Shown piece after piece: positions 37,356-52,068 of a stretch of DNA of 64,000 bases. Origin of the DNA: Macrobrachium rosenbergii. Taxonomy: Eukaryota > Arthropoda > Malacostraca > Decapoda > Palaemonidae. The position numbers were made by a program, and so were the translations under genes. The stretch spans positions 84,752,163 through 84,816,162 of the forward strand of contig NC_089795.1 in the NCBI RefSeq assembly GCF_040412425.1, given 5' to 3'. Position 1 is the first letter of the stretch; each line of letters starts with the position of its first letter. Under the pieces are notes generated by a model. The model was not told the origin of the DNA. It saw only the letters and a list, made by a program, of their open reading frames with translations, and made no database searches.

Positions 37356-37606
37356 GTAAGTATCCTTTTAGTCCAACAAATTGATACCTGTCTCTAGTGC
37401 AAAAGTATTTAAGCATAACTTGGCTATCTGTAAAGTAAACAGGCTCCATACCTTCTAAAGACTGACCATTGTCAATGACTTCCTTTTCATCTTATCGATT
37501 TTTTCACTCATCATATTCAACCTTCTTTTGATGCATATGTTGACAAGTAGGGACAAATATTCATCAAGAAGTACAATACAGAAGAATTTCCTCTGCTGTT
37601 TTATAG

Positions 37607-37771
37607 CTACTGTAATGTTTGGCAAAGAGACCAGGAAGTCAGAAAATCTAGATCAATCTTGCTTCTCAACTAAGGCTGATAACATTCAGGTCAAAAGTTG
37701 TTGTTGTAGCGGAATGAATTATTATTCCCCTAAGTCCAGATGCATAGAAGGGAAAACTTCCCTTGAAACAG
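37607..37771 (+). CDS. Exon 6: Cys-rich linker
   Basis: Acceptor at 37606 after a pyrimidine tract (TTTCCTCTGCTGTTTTATAG), donor GTAAGG at 37772. Symmetrical phase 1-1, 55 codons. The encoded stretch holds about six cysteines, including a Cys-Cys-Cys run before SGMNYYSPKSRC. I recognise no named domain. The open frame extends upstream of the acceptor, so a longer exon is possible. An alternative acceptor after GGCAAAG at 37627 also keeps the frame but has a poorer pyrimidine tract. Confidence 0.45.
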
Positions 37772-38150
37772 GTAAGGCATTAGGCAGTGACTTGACCATT
37801 GGACTTACTCCAGAACTGTTACTGATAATTCACATGAAAAAAGTTTAGTCTAGTTGTTGCATCGCTTTAATTTGGAAAGTGTAGTTACTACTTTATCTAA
37901 TGAAAAATTATATCTATCATATAAGGAAGATAAGCCCATCCGGTTTTATTGCTTATATTTGAAATGTATGTTGTGGAAAACTTTAACCACAACTTTCTCA
38001 TGGAAAGAACTTAGTTGAAACTGGTTAGAATTTAGTTGAAACTGATTACTGGGAAATGTCTATTAATTGCAAATGTTCATTTCTCTAAAGATCAGGTATT
38101 AAGACAAAAACAAAGAAAAACAAAGTTATATTTTATATATAGAAAACACA

Positions 38151-38328
<178 letters not shown>

Positions 38329-38379
38329 ATGTGTGTTTATAAAATTGCAAATACAGTTATATATATATTTTTTTATCTA

Positions 38380-39335
38380 AATGCAGTTCAGGAATGGTTC
38401 TAAATTTTTGGACAAATTTATAATTATGGAATATGCTTGAGCTCATTGTCTTGCATAATATCAAGATTACCGTACTTACCAGTATAGTCTTCTTCTTCGT
38501 TTAACATGCTTTTTCCCATTTTTTATATGGGGTACTAACAGAATTTTCATATTCAGCTTTATATCTAGTATTTGATACTCACAATAATATTCCTCTATAC
38601 CATCAGTCCTGTATAGTATAATCCCTTGACAAACTTTTGGTATAATCAGTGTTTTTGAATATTGACAGGGTATACAGTATTAGGATAGGTGATTTTAACA
38701 AGGAAACCAGAAACAAAAGTTATTTCTTATTTGTCAGATGTATTAGGAATCATTTATTTATGCTAAAATTCAGTAGCAAGAGAAAAATGAAATTGTTTAT
38801 ATTATCTTCATAATTATATATTTACTCATGATATTGTCTTTAAAATGTATATCATACTATGATTTTGATAGATTTACCATTCTAGTTATTGTGCATTCTG
38901 TGTAATGATAATAACTGTTGAAGTATCGTATGAAGTGTATGTAAGATTTTACAAGAATTAATAATACGCGTTTAATAATAACGTAATAAGAACAAGAAAT
39001 TCAAGTCAGACAATCGCTCTTGTGTTTTGTTTCTGATGTCATCAGTCAAGATAAGGAAGACTCCGCATTCTTTGTCTGTCCCATACGAGAAGAAGACGAA
39101 TGATTTCACAATGTTACATGTATTGTTCTGATCGCATCCCATATGATTTTCTGTAAAAGCACATCTTGATTGATTACATGTTTTGTAAGATTGCAGTACC
39201 AATGGCATTCAAAATATATTGCTCAGGAAGTGATGTCATATTTCTTTTCTAGAGTGTTCTGTGAGAGTGTCTTGCTATTGGCTGAAGATATGGATTCATT
39301 TCATAAGACCAGATACCTTGCTTGTTACATTAAGT
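38380..39335. other. Intron 6, no gene seen
   Basis: AT-rich, no open frame or repeat boundary recognised. Confidence 0.55.
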
Positions 39336-39336
39336 G

Positions 39337-39339
<3 letters not shown>

Positions 39340-39421
<82 letters not shown>
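39340..39421. repeat. (CT)n microsatellite
   Basis: Uninterrupted CT array. Confidence 0.98.
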
Positions 39422-39425
<4 letters not shown>

Positions 39426-39671
39426 TGTTTTAAACTCATAACATAAAAGTAAATATATTGCACTGGTCACTCTTTAGCATTTATTAAGGTTTTGTGAAAT
39501 ACCATTTTACATCTGAATTTATAACAGTGGTAACAGCGCCTATCGGAAGTGTGTTTAGTGAAAAGCTGCAGCAAAAATTTGGGGTAATTTTGTGAAAGTT
39601 TTCACAAACTTTTGTAAGGTAAAGTGACTTTTACTTATTGTTACCATGGTATAATAAAGTAAAAATATTAA

Positions 39672-41853
39672 CCCATAAACGCCTACTGGACGTATCATAC
39701 GTCGACTAAAATTGTCTGTTGGGTGCCAAGTGGACGTACCGTACGTCGACTACAAAAAATTTCAACCTTCGGTCAACTTTGACTCGGCCGAAATGGTCAA
39801 AAACACAATTGTAAGCTAAAACTCTTACATTCTAGTAATATTCAACCATGTACCTTCATTTTGCAACAAATTGGAAGTCTCTAGCACAATATTTCGATTT
39901 ATGGTGAATTTTTGAAAAAAATTTTTTCTTACGCCCGCGCAGTAACTCAGCTGAAAATCTCAGAAATTCTTTCGTCATTTTGTCGTAATTTTTGCACTAT
40001 TCTATATTAGCTGTTACATAAAGTTTTATATATGAAAATGTGCGCAATTTCATGTACAATACAACAGAAAATAACTCATGGTTGTAGCTTTTATCAGTTT
40101 TGAAATATTTTCATATAAATCACGATAACTGCCAAAATTTCAACCTTCGGTCAACTTTGACTCGACCTAAATGGTAAAAAAACGCAATTGTAAGCTAAAA
40201 CTCTTACATTCTAGTAATATTCAATCATTTACCTTCATTTTGCAACCAATTGGAAGTCTCTAGCACAATATTTCGATTTATGGTGAATTTTTGAAAAAAT
40301 TTTTCCTTACGTCCGCGCCAGAAATTCTTTCGTCACGTTGTCGTAATGTTTGCACTGTTTTATATTAGTCGTTACATAAAGTTTTATATATGGAAATGTG
40401 CGCAATTTTATGTAGAATACAACAGAAAATAACTCATGGTTGTAGCTTTTATCAGTTTTGAAATATTTTCATATAAATCACGATAACTGCCAAAATTTCA
40501 AGCTTCGGTCAACTTTAACTCGACCGAAATGGTAAAAAAACGCAATTATAAGCTAAAACTCTTACATTCTAGTAATATTCAATCATGTACCTTCATTTTG
40601 CAACAAACTGAAAGTCTCTAGCACAATATTTCGATTTATGGTGAATTTATGAAAAAAAAACTTTTTCCTTACGTCTGCGCGCGGTAACTCGGCCGAACAT
40701 CTCAGAAATTCTTTCGTCATGTTGTCGTAATGTTTGCATCATTTTACATTAGTCGTTACATAAACTTTTATATATGAAAATGTGCGCAATTTCATGTAGA
40801 ATACAACAGAAGATAGCTCATGGTTGTAGCTTTTATCAGTTTTGAAATATTTTCATATAAATCACGATAACTGCCAAAATTTCAACCTTCGGTCAACTTT
40901 AACTCGACCAAAATGGTAAAAAAACGCAATTGTAAGCTAAAACTCTTACATTCTAGTAATATTCAATCGTTTACCTTCATTTTGCAATAAATTGGAAGTC
41001 TCTAGCACAATATTTCGATTTATGGTGATTTTTAAAAAACATTTTCCTTACGTCTGCGCGGTAACTCGGCCGAACATCTCAGAAATTCTTTCGTCTCGTT
41101 GTCGTAATATTTGCACCGTTTTATATTAGTCGTTACATAAAGTTTTATATATGAAAATGTGCGCAATTTCATGTACAATACAACAGAAAATAATTCATGG
41201 TTGTAGCTTTTATCAGTTTTGAAATATTTTCATATAAATCACGATAAATAGAAAAAATTCGACTTTCGGTCAACTTTAACTCGACCGAAATGGTCGAAAA
41301 CTGCAATTGTAAGCTAAAACACTTGCAGTCTAGTAATATTCAATCAATTAGCTTCATTTTTCAACAAACGGGAAGTCTCTAGCACAATATTTCGATTTAT
41401 GGTGAATTTTTGAAAAAAACATTTTTTTACGTCCGCACGTTACGAATTCATGCATCATTTTGTGATAATATTTTCTCTGTGTTGCTTTGATCGTTTTACA
41501 ATTTGTTATATACCAAAATCATCGCAATTTAGTGTACAATACAAATAAAAAAATTAACTCATTAGCTTTAACCGTTGTGCTTACAGCGCGATTTGTATAC
41601 AATTATATGAGTTTTTTTTTTTTGCTGTCATATATTCCAATATTTATATATGATAATGATATTTTTTTCATTTCTGATGGTTGCATACGAAACTTCAGGC
41701 AATGACAAAAAAAATGAGCCGAAAATGAACTTTTAATCTTGAAAACTAAGCGTGTTGTGATTTTTTGAAAAACTTTTTCCTCTTGGCGCTAACTCACCGA
41801 ACGCCGGCATATGGGAGACGTTTTTTTGTAAATAGAGGCTCGGCGTTTAAGGG
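39672..41853. mobile_element. Non-autonomous piggyBac-like element carrying a tandem array
   Basis: TTAA stands at 39668-39671 and again at 41854-41857. Between them the ends are CCCATAAACGCC and, in reverse on the right, CCCTTAAACGCC. TTAA target duplications with CCC...GGG termini are the signature of piggyBac-type elements. No transposase frame is present. Nearly all of the 2.18-kb interior is five tandem units of about 370 bp. Short palindromic phrases (GGACGTATCATACGTC, GACGTACCGTACGTC) lie next to the left end. Confidence 0.75.
39763..41580 (+). repeat. Five-unit tandem array, period 358-384 bp
   Basis: The anchor CTTCGGTCAACTTT recurs at about 39766, 40144, 40502, 40886 and, altered, 41263. 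Each unit contains AAGCTAAAACTCTTACATTC, GGAAGTCTCTAGCACAATAT and GTTGTAGCTTTTATCAGTTT. The fifth unit is the most diverged. Confidence 0.9.
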
Positions 41854-41857
41854 TTAA

Positions 41858-42700
41858 GGGATTTTTGCTTTAGTAAATCTACACTCCATTTAATATTTTA
41901 TGTCTTGTGAAATAATGTGTTCATAATGTCATTTGAATTTGTTGATTCTTTTTGAATTATTTGTTTAGTTCTTTGTGAATTTCACACTTCAGCATATTTT
42001 ATATGTTTGTAATCTCTTAATTTTTCACATTTTATGTAGTGGTGATTCAAGATTTATTTACTTATCATCTTAAGTGTTTCTTAATAATTTAATATTGCAG
42101 ACTTGATTTAATTTTCATTTAATTAGATTTTCTTTTCAAATCTGAAGTGTTCCTAAATAGTTTAAATTTTGCTTGCTTAATTTATGGATAAATTAACGTT
42201 GGTGATTTCATTGAAGAATTAATTAAATTATGTTAATTTCAAGTTATAATAAATTTTCTTTGAAATTGTGAATTTAGAATATAAATTTTGAATTAAAAAT
42301 AAATTTTTGTATTTAAAATTTTTTATAACTTTCATTTATTGACCACCAGTGATAGGATTAATTAGGTGAATACCCATAGTGTTATAGAATTTTGTTCCTT
42401 TAATGTTGCTAAAGTGAGTCAAGACCAGGGAGACAGTTAAAAGTTGTTTAATGGAGTGATGCCCTTTTAATTACCCTAAGCATATATAATTACCTCACAC
42501 TAGTTTAGATAAACTTAGACTGATTTCTCACATGTTTAGTAAGTTTTTTTTAAGGGATCACTGTTGCCTTTAGAGTACTCACTCGTAATTTGATTGTTAT
42601 GAGAGTTAAGGTATCTGGCTGAAGTGAGGTAAATTTTTTAATTCTATGATTAGCTGTGTAATAACCAGGTATTTGGAACACTTAGTGACAATATATTTAT
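41858..42700. other. Intron 6, no gene seen
   Basis: Very AT-rich with many AATTTA-type words. No feature supported. Confidence 0.6.
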
Positions 42701-42701
42701 T

Positions 42702-44285
<1,584 letters not shown>

Positions 44286-44289
44286 AACT

Positions 44290-45955
44290 GACACTTGAAT
44301 TTTAAACTGGGACCTCATTCCCTCATTTTATTTTTGAGGAGATGTCAGAACAAATTGTCACACGTTCATTTGGTATAGAAATCTACGATGGTGGAAATCA
44401 GTGATTCAGTGGATGTGTCACTTGCTAATTGTATCCACTTACAAAAGGGATACAACATCCTAACAAAGCACCCAAAGTGTATCTGAAGTTGAGTCATCAG
44501 ATGTGTAAAATCAAGCTCTTATTTCCTGGCTGTGCTCAGTAGGTGTGGAGTGATGAAGCCTGTCAGTTCAGTTATACAGTACTAATACAGTATTGATTAT
44601 AATGAATATTTTGTTCTTTGATCCTTTTTTTAATTTGTGGTAACAATCTGAGATAAAATTAATGGAGTACACAAATTACAGGGGCATATCAGTGAACACT
44701 GAAGGTTTCTTAACTTTAGACTCAAACCCTGTAATAGACATAAATTTATGATGTTTATTTTAATTGATATTGAGTTGTTTATCATTGCAATAGATGCACT
44801 TTAAAACAGGTCCTTCACAGTTAATCGGCCAAAGTACCTTTTCTATTGCCCCAAAATTGTTCTCATTCCTGCTGGGACAGCAGTGAACACTTAGTAAGTA
44901 TATTATGGCTTCAGAAGTTAGTCAAGAATACAATCTCACTGTATCAACAAGAATAATCCTTTAGAAATCCATCCTTAAATTATGAGAATAAGAAAATAAA
45001 AAAAGGACCACTGTAAACTTCCACAGTGAAGCAAAATAGCTCTTTCCTCATTCTACATGACATACTCCACCCTTGTGATACAGCTTGGTGTCTTGACATC
45101 AGTGTAATATTCTAGCAAAAATAACACAGCCAGCTTGATCAAAGCAAAAGCTGAGTGTGGAAGGAAACCCAGTGTGACCTTAAAAACTGCATCTTCTCAA
45201 ATGTTGCACACAAAATTTTGCCCTGATCTTTGTGCATAACTACTATTGTGATTGTAGCCCCTTATGAAGCCAAGTGAAAGTATTTCATGTATGTTCACCT
45301 TTGTACTCATGAAACCTAAATTAAATAGACCAGATGAACTCTGATATCCCTTATTTTTAACTAATATAAAGGTAGTATCATGATATGTCATGAACTGTAC
45401 TTCAGTACTGTGAAGCAATCATGGGAAAACTTTGTAAAAAACTAATACCCCTCCAGCTGCACTGCCATCCAGTACTCATTTTTTATATCCTTGCTATCAG
45501 GCTTACAGAACCTGGTCATACAGAAGAGAAAAAGATCACAAATGTAAGTGTCAGCTTAGAGACTTTGTTGATAGAGTGACATTCTCAGAAATGAAGTGTT
45601 GATGGTAATGTACGCAGTTTTCTTAACATTCATTTGTCTTGACCCTCTCAAGTCTTCAAATTGTGCTCATTGCTATGGTAATGGTCTCGGGGAGCTAAAA
45701 TATTGTTTTTGTTTCTTTTAAGCACAAATAAGATTTGGGAACAGATTTTACCAGAATTAAACAGAACCCTTTCATAAGATAACAGTCATGGGCAACACAT
45801 TACAGTTCATGGTGTCTACCCTGCATATACATTCATTTAGATATTCTTATTGTTTTGTAGCTTGGTACTGACTGAATGTGAGAAATTAACATGCAATTCA
45901 TTAACTTCCAAAATATATTGTGAATGCTCCTGAATTTCATGAGCTTTCTTGTTCT
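44290..45955. other. Intron 6, no gene seen
   Basis: AT-rich. One exon-like segment (45501-45543) was considered and rejected because its length breaks the phase. Confidence 0.55.
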
Positions 45956-45958
45956 CAG

Positions 45959-46087
45959 GTGTTGGAGGAGATGTGATGCTGATCCACGACAATTACTACA
46001 CCAAGAAGTTAAAATTTCTTTGTCTAGCAGAAGATAATAATGGAAGCAGAAACATTATGAGATGGAACTACAAAAATCTTAACATAG
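45959..46087 (+). CDS. Exon 7: Ig-like domain 1, N-terminal half
   Basis: Acceptor TTCTTGTTCTCAG at 45958, donor GTATAA at 46088, phase 1-1, 43 codons. It reads LKFLCLAEDNNGS, then IMRWNY. The Cys and Trp, about 14 residues apart, are the B-strand cysteine and C-strand tryptophan of an Ig fold. It joins exon 8 in frame, where the partner cysteine is found. Confidence 0.65.
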
Positions 46088-46268
46088 GTATAATACAGTT
46101 TCATCTGTAAAGGGGAGAAATAAAAAGACAGTCACAATTTTGTGCCTAAGGTCCTCCCTGGCCCCAGTGGCAGTCCATAGTGCCCAAATTTCATATATTT
46201 ATATCACCATAATTTATTTTGATTTCAGTTTTGACACTGATGTGAATGTAATTGTTTCTATGTTTCAG

Positions 46269-46376
46269 CTGAGGGAAAAAGCGAATACCATGAAGCCATC
46301 GGTAACGTACATGCCGTTCAGTGTGCTGGAAGATCTGTTTCCTCTGATGTTTTAGCTACAATATCATTTAAAAATG
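46269..46376 (+). CDS. Exon 8: Ig-like domain 1, C-terminal half
   Basis: Acceptor CTATGTTTCAG at 46268, donor GTAAAC at 46377, phase 1-1, 36 codons. It reads AEGKSEYHEAIGNVHAVQCA, where VQCA supplies the F-strand cysteine, and ends LATISFKN. A MITE sits only about 45 bp downstream of the donor (46421). Confidence 0.62.
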
Positions 46377-46420
46377 GTAAACTATAATTTCCCCTACTTT
46401 TTCATATGTAACCTGAATAG

Positions 46421-46728
46421 GCAGTCCCCGAGTTATGACGGAGATCCGTTCTTGAGGTGGCGACTTACGTCGGATCTTAACTTTTAAAAATTTCTAAAAA
46501 TGAAAAAAAGTCATGCAAGACTTACCCTAATTCTGTGGTTGACTTGCACACTGGAAGCTTGGCGACACCTTATTCGTGTGAGGGAGCTCAGAAAATAGTA
46601 CCCAGCCTAATGTCGCCTTAACTCTGGATTTTCACCTGAAGCCGGAGACAAATTTTTTTTAATAATTTTGAAAAGTAGTTGTAAGATCATATCGACTAAA
46701 GTCAAGACTGTCAAAACTCAGGGACTGC
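46421..46728. mobile_element. MITE close to exon 8 donor
   Basis: Ends GCAGTCCCCGAGTTATGACG and, in reverse on the right, GCAGTCCCTGAGTTTTGAC. About 308 bp, non-coding, with internal symmetry (ACGTCGGATC against GATCATATCGAC). Confidence 0.75.
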
Positions 46729-46739
46729 GTTTTTGTGTT

Positions 46740-48205
46740 AATTTGCAATACCTGAGTGACAAAATATTAAAGGTTACTTTTTGATGTATGCATGGAAAGT
46801 AAGTACAGTATAAGTTATATGTTGCTAATTATATATATGAATCATTGTTTATGAATACAGTATTTCCAGGTGGTGTTTGGTTATGATAATGATAATGTAG
46901 TAAAATGAGATTTAGAAAGAAAACGTATCTTTGAAAATAGAAAATAGTCAAATATGTTGATGGTAATTATTTGTCAAATTGCCTGTGCCTGATTTAATCA
47001 ATTATCCTCAATTAGGCTAGGTATTTAAAAAAGAAGAGAACCAGATCGATTAATATTCAAGTAATTTTAATTTAGAGGAAAGAGTTAAAGAAAGTATGAA
47101 ATATGAAAATGGTAATTTTGATATCTTTTTTAATGCCAAATTGCACAAACTGACTAACTTGAAAACATAACAGCAAAGTTTTATAAGCAACTTATCTAAA
47201 TTTTCTTTTAAAGCAAATATGGTGAGGAAAGGACCTTATAACTTGAGCTAATCTATTTAATCCTTTGAATTTTGCCATCCATAAATTAAAATTGAATTAA
47301 AATTTCTTCACGCAAGAAAATGAAAGGTCAAGTTTTCCTTTTTTGAGTATGCAGGCTCTGAATTAACTAAAAATTCCACCTCTTCTCAGTTACCTGTCAA
47401 GCATTGGATTTTGCCCTTTAAATTTTTTTTATTTCCTTTGTAAATATATGATTCCAGTTTCACTGTGTATAGTGAAGTAAGGTTGTCATAGGTAAAAGAG
47501 AAGGAAATTCAGTGTAAGATTATCCCTTGCCATTGAAAACCACAATTATCTTCAAAGCATTTAACTTGTTGTTTCCTTGATGAATTAACATTCCAGGTCT
47601 TTTGCACCTTCTGTTCTTATGCTTGTGAACCTTCCATTGTTGTGATCTCTACCTATATTACTTTTCATTTATATACACTACATACAGTACATGCATTCTG
47701 ATGAAATGAGTTGCAAAACTTTTAAGGTTATGTGAAAAGGGGAAGGGATTGCTTTTTCTCTTGACCACTGGTAGAGTGTTTTGGTTTCCTTGCCTCTCTC
47801 TTGATTGCAGAGCTATTGTTACGTTAATGGGCCATGTGTTCTCACTTCCCTTTAACTCTTAGCTCCCTTTCTTGATTATAATAAATTGGAAGTTAGGAAT
47901 ATTTTATTACACCAATCCTTATCACCCTCTGTATATAATTTTGGCTTACTGTGGAAGGAATAATTTTACATCTTACATTTCCTTCTTTCAAGATAAAATT
48001 ACAATTTTGACTTGCAGAATTTTCACTTATGCACATTTCCTTGTTTCTCTTTCATCCAAATGGGTTTTCTCTTTAATTCCATGCCAAATTTAAGTACTGT
48101 ATAAGAAGTGTTCTTTAAGAAATTTTATAACTTGGTGGCCCCATTTAAGTTTCAATCTGTTTTTAGATCAATATTGCACCTTTCAGGGTTATTACTAGAT
48201 TAACA
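46740..48205. other. Intron 8, no gene seen
   Basis: AT-rich. 47930-48100 resembles 27590-27760. Confidence 0.5.
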
Positions 48206-48208
48206 GTA

Positions 48209-50020
48209 AACCCCCTGTATTTGTGGGGATGCGTACCACAACGATAGCTAAAATCTGCAAATACTTAAAACCCTTCTAAAAACACTTAGAACTGCCTATT
48301 TTGATAGTTCAAACACACAAAAAAAATCTCTAAAAATGTTTATACTGGTATTATCCTACTTACGATGGGGTTAGGTTCCTAAAAACCCATTCATTGTTTG
48401 TTGAAAAACATATCTCGAATACAGTATAGCCTAATCTACACTAGGGTATTCAGTACCATGTATACATATATGGTACCCTAGCCTACACTATAAAGTATAG
48501 TCTGTACATATACGGTATAGTAATTATTAATGTCAGCTAATTCTGGAGGTTCATGCATATTGACTTATGATAATTCAATACAAAGAGAAATTGAATAATA
48601 AACAGTAATCAGCTTAGCCTACACTATCGTATATTGTGCACGTATACGGTAGCCTATAATACATTATACTGTACTCTATATTCACATATTAATATTGTAT
48701 TATACAAACATCAACATAACGAATATGCATCTTTTCCATGGATCTTTTACAATGTTATGCTTTACTTCACTGTATCCAACAATATTGTTTGTATTCTTAT
48801 ATTGCTTTTGTATTATAAGTTGCAAAATCATAGCGATCAGTGTTTTGGTTTGAAATCGATTACGCGGCAAGTAAATTTTCGCCGTATTTAACTCATTTCA
48901 GAGAGCTTTCCTTGCTTTTAGTTCGCGTAAATGAATCTCCAGATACTTTATTTATATGGGGTAAGGTTAATTTTCGTTATACGAAGTTTTTCAAGTCAAA
49001 ATATAACTTAAATATGTCTCGTTGTGAAATTAATTTAGCTTTTTTTCATTAATAGGTGACGTTGGCCATTTGGGACCATGTTTGTTTTGTGTAAAATAAA
49101 TCAAGATTCCATTCGCTACTTTCACTTGATTTCATAATACGAACTTTACTTATTTATCTTTTATTAGTGTGAAAATAGCGGTAATATATGTTCTTTCATG
49201 CCCAGTGGGTTTTGATTCAAATACTTGGACTCCAATTTTATTTATGGTTGAGTTTCATCAATGTTGCCGATGCACGATAATTTATAGTCAGTAGCAGCTT
49301 GAACATTGTTTTCTCAGCTTCAATTACAACTTGCAGCTTAAATTTAGCAGTATATTTCCTTGCCAACCTTTTATCCATAGCAGACAAGGGTATAATGTAA
49401 ACATATATCAGTCATATTCTACTTAACGTCATTTGTAACACAACTACGGTAACTGTTTACTACTGTACGATGGTTGAAATACAAGCAAAACAGCTGTTGT
49501 TACCCGATTCAGTTATAAGCAGAACAGCAGTTTCTCGTTCGGTTGTTTATGACTGTACACATTTATGCAAGAGTATATCATTACTAACAATACTTTTATC
49601 ATTCTCTTTTACTTTTTTAACTAGAAGATGGGGTAAAGAGATGGAGGAAAAGGAGTTATTTTATTGTAATTTGGTCTCTCTCACTGCCTGGTTGTATGCT
49701 GGTGCCTGCGCCTGCACAAAATTTGCAAATCTTTTATAAATATTGTCATATCAGTATTAATTGCTTACCCCATTGCAAAATCAAATTATCGTAAGGTGAA
49801 TTACCATAACTCAAGGGATACCTGAGTACTGAGTATTTTAATAGTTTTAGCACAAAAAGTGCATTTAGTCATGAAAATGATATGAAAATACAGTAATTAG
49901 TGAATATTTCTCAGTGAAAAGTACCACGAATGGGTGAATTTGCCACAATTAATGTGTACGTATTATGTTCCATAGAGAAATCCGTGAATCGTGAGAATGC
50001 TAATACAGGCATTTACTTTA
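48209..50020. mobile_element. MITE (19042 family, reverse orientation) split by a nested insertion of about 1.5 kb
   Basis: 48209-48315 matches the reversed right half of the 19042 MITE (CAGTAAACCCCCTGTATTTG, ACTTAAAACCC, GAACTGCCTATTTTGATAG). 49838-50015 matches the reversed left half (GAATATTTCTCAGTGAAAAG, CCATAGAGAAATCCGTGAAT). The intervening block starts near TATTATCCTACTTACGATGG and ends near TTATCGTAAGGTGAATTACC. It contains no recognisable protein. Confidence 0.6.
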
Positions 50021-50065
50021 TTTCTGAGATTAAAAGTTAAGCATTTTTTTTTTTAAAAATTAAAA

Positions 50066-50069
<4 letters not shown>

Positions 50070-50109
<40 letters not shown>
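50070..50109. repeat. Poly(T) run
   Basis: About 40 consecutive T. Could be the tail of a minus-strand retroposed sequence, but no body is recognised. Confidence 0.9.
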
Positions 50110-50659
50110 CAAAACTAACAGAATTACTGATGGATTCATCTAAAGGATATATAACAAATTTCTGAATACTGTATTCTGAATTTTTCATTTCTTATTGATA
50201 CATTGAAAGTTATTGGGAGTACTACAGTCCAACCTCGAAAATCCTGCATCACCTGACTGTTTTGGAATCAGCTGCCATTAGTTCTTGAGTGGCTACGAGG
50301 GCAGCGTCACACGATTCCAGTTTGGGATTGTTTTGGATTTCGGAACTGAAGCCTGCTCCGTAAATACACAACAGTTTATTTCCAACGAAAACATTCTGTG
50401 AAACTCAAAAATATACATCATACAAAAGAACCGTAATTTGCATATATACTCGTGTATCGTGCGATCATTAAAATTTCGTCCAACAGCATGATTTTATCAC
50501 ATGCATCGTGTATAGTGTGAGATGTATTTTCAGTAGATTACACTATGCTAGGCTTTCTATGCCTGTCTCAGTTTTGGTGGATACCTATTGATGATGAATA
50601 TTACATCCGAGGCAGCTTTTAACTAATAAATAGGCCTAGAAGCTGTAGTCCATTAGGTT

Positions 50660-51076
50660 AAATGTATGTCTTCATACATTAAATCGGGCAAACGCAACAT
50701 CCAGTACTGGTGAAATCACACCTTTACTTCATGTTATTTACTGCATTTATAATTTATAGATAAAGTAAGTTGCATTTCTAAACCCAGCAGTGATAATTTA
50801 TGGAAAAAACAAATCTCTGAAATGTGTTTCATTTAGCAACTAATGGTTTTATGTCAGTAAAATTCAGTCAGCTGATGACTTTAAGAATGTAAACATTAAA
50901 AGAATGCTAATGGCGCCTGAATGCTCTGTTCATAAATTATAATATGACGATAATGCATGAAATATAACTGCATACAGTATGTAAAACAAGTTTTATTAAA
51001 ATGATCATTCTCAATACAACTGTCATTTGAATTTTGCAAATGGATATCTTTAAGTCTAACAACTTGCAGGGTCAAG

Positions 51077-51168
<92 letters not shown>
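50660..51168 (+). repeat. Interspersed repeat ending in (CT)n, copy 1
   Basis: About 400 bp beginning GCAACATCCAGTACTGGTGA and including TTCATTTAGCAACTAATGG and TTTTGCAAATGGATATCT, then (CT)n from 51079. The reverse copy is at 62046-62515. The microsatellite is a shared part of the repeat. Confidence 0.75.
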
Positions 51169-51169
51169 G

Positions 51170-51340
51170 CGAAAGCCAGAAATGTTTGAAGTGCTGGAAA
51201 ACATTGAACACACGTGTTCGGTTTGCTCTCTCTCTCTCGAGACACACACGTGCAGGTTTGGAGATAAAAGCATAAGATTTTTAGGTTTCAGCCGAAAACG
51301 AAAGCCAGAAATGTTTGAAGTGCTGGAAAACATTGAAATA
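51170..51340 (+). repeat. Direct repeat of about 40 bp, 129 bp apart
   Basis: CGAAAGCCAGAAATGTTTGA, continuing AGTGCTGGAAAACATTGAA, at 51170 and again at 51299, apparently identical, next to the (CT)n. Confidence 0.9.
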
Positions 51341-51987
51341 TGCCAGGAGATCCGAACTCAATCGTGTTCATTTAAAATGGTTTAAGCTCTGACAAAACTT
51401 TATAGCCTTTCGGGAGACAGTTATGGAGCAAGCCAGAATTTTCACTTCCTAGGCACTAAAACACTGAATATTACTGATTTTTGCTTGGTTCTATCATGGG
51501 TGTGTTTCAAATATGGAATAAAAAAAGGTTTTTAAGGGTGGGAAATATTTGTAATGATTTTCTTTTTGATTCTGAGAATACCATTAATTGACTGAGAGCT
51601 GAATCTTAAATCAAGAATACTACTAACATGGAGTGAAAAAGAATTAGGAAAATAATTTTTTCATTTATTTGACTAAAATAAACATTTATTTATACTATGG
51701 GATATTGGTTTTTAATTTTTCAAAAAAATGTAAGTGACATTAAGAGTTTATGATACATGTAATTCATATTTCATTGAAGGGAAAGAGAGAGAGTTTATTA
51801 TAATTGTCATCTTCAGACTTACTGCTGGAACAGATAATACAGCAGTTGTAGAAGGGACGAGTCTGTTGAAATGGCAAGTCTTGACTGTTGACAAGCTGGG
51901 GATGAACAAAGGAGGGCTATAACATGCCTGATCCTTGAGTTGCTTAGACATATCTGAAATTCAGTGGGATTTTAATTATTTTTACAG

Positions 51988-52068
51988 TGATTAAAGATGA
52001 AACATCAACAGTGATAAGATATTCATCTGAAAAATGTACCACTCTACGTGCCTTGTCCGAAAGTGCCT
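51988..52068 (+). CDS. Exon 9: Ig-like domain 2, first part
   Basis: Acceptor ATTTTTACAG at 51987. The donor chosen is GTGGGT at 52069, since it gives phase 1-1 (27 codons) and joins exon 10 in frame. It reads VIKDETSTV, then SSEKCTTLRALSES; the Cys is the likely B-strand cysteine. A neighbouring GTAAAT donor at 52073 would break the frame. A shortened copy of this exon occurs downstream near 52347-52400. Confidence 0.5.

Noticed and set aside
39763..41580. CRISPR-like or other spaced repeat array
   Set aside because: Units are contiguous ~370-bp tandem repeats without spacers, in a eukaryotic transposon.
45501..45543. Exon-like segment with CAG acceptor and GTAAGT donor
   Set aside because: Its 43-nt length would break the phase between exons 6 and 7, which join correctly without it. 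The encoded residues show no domain feature.
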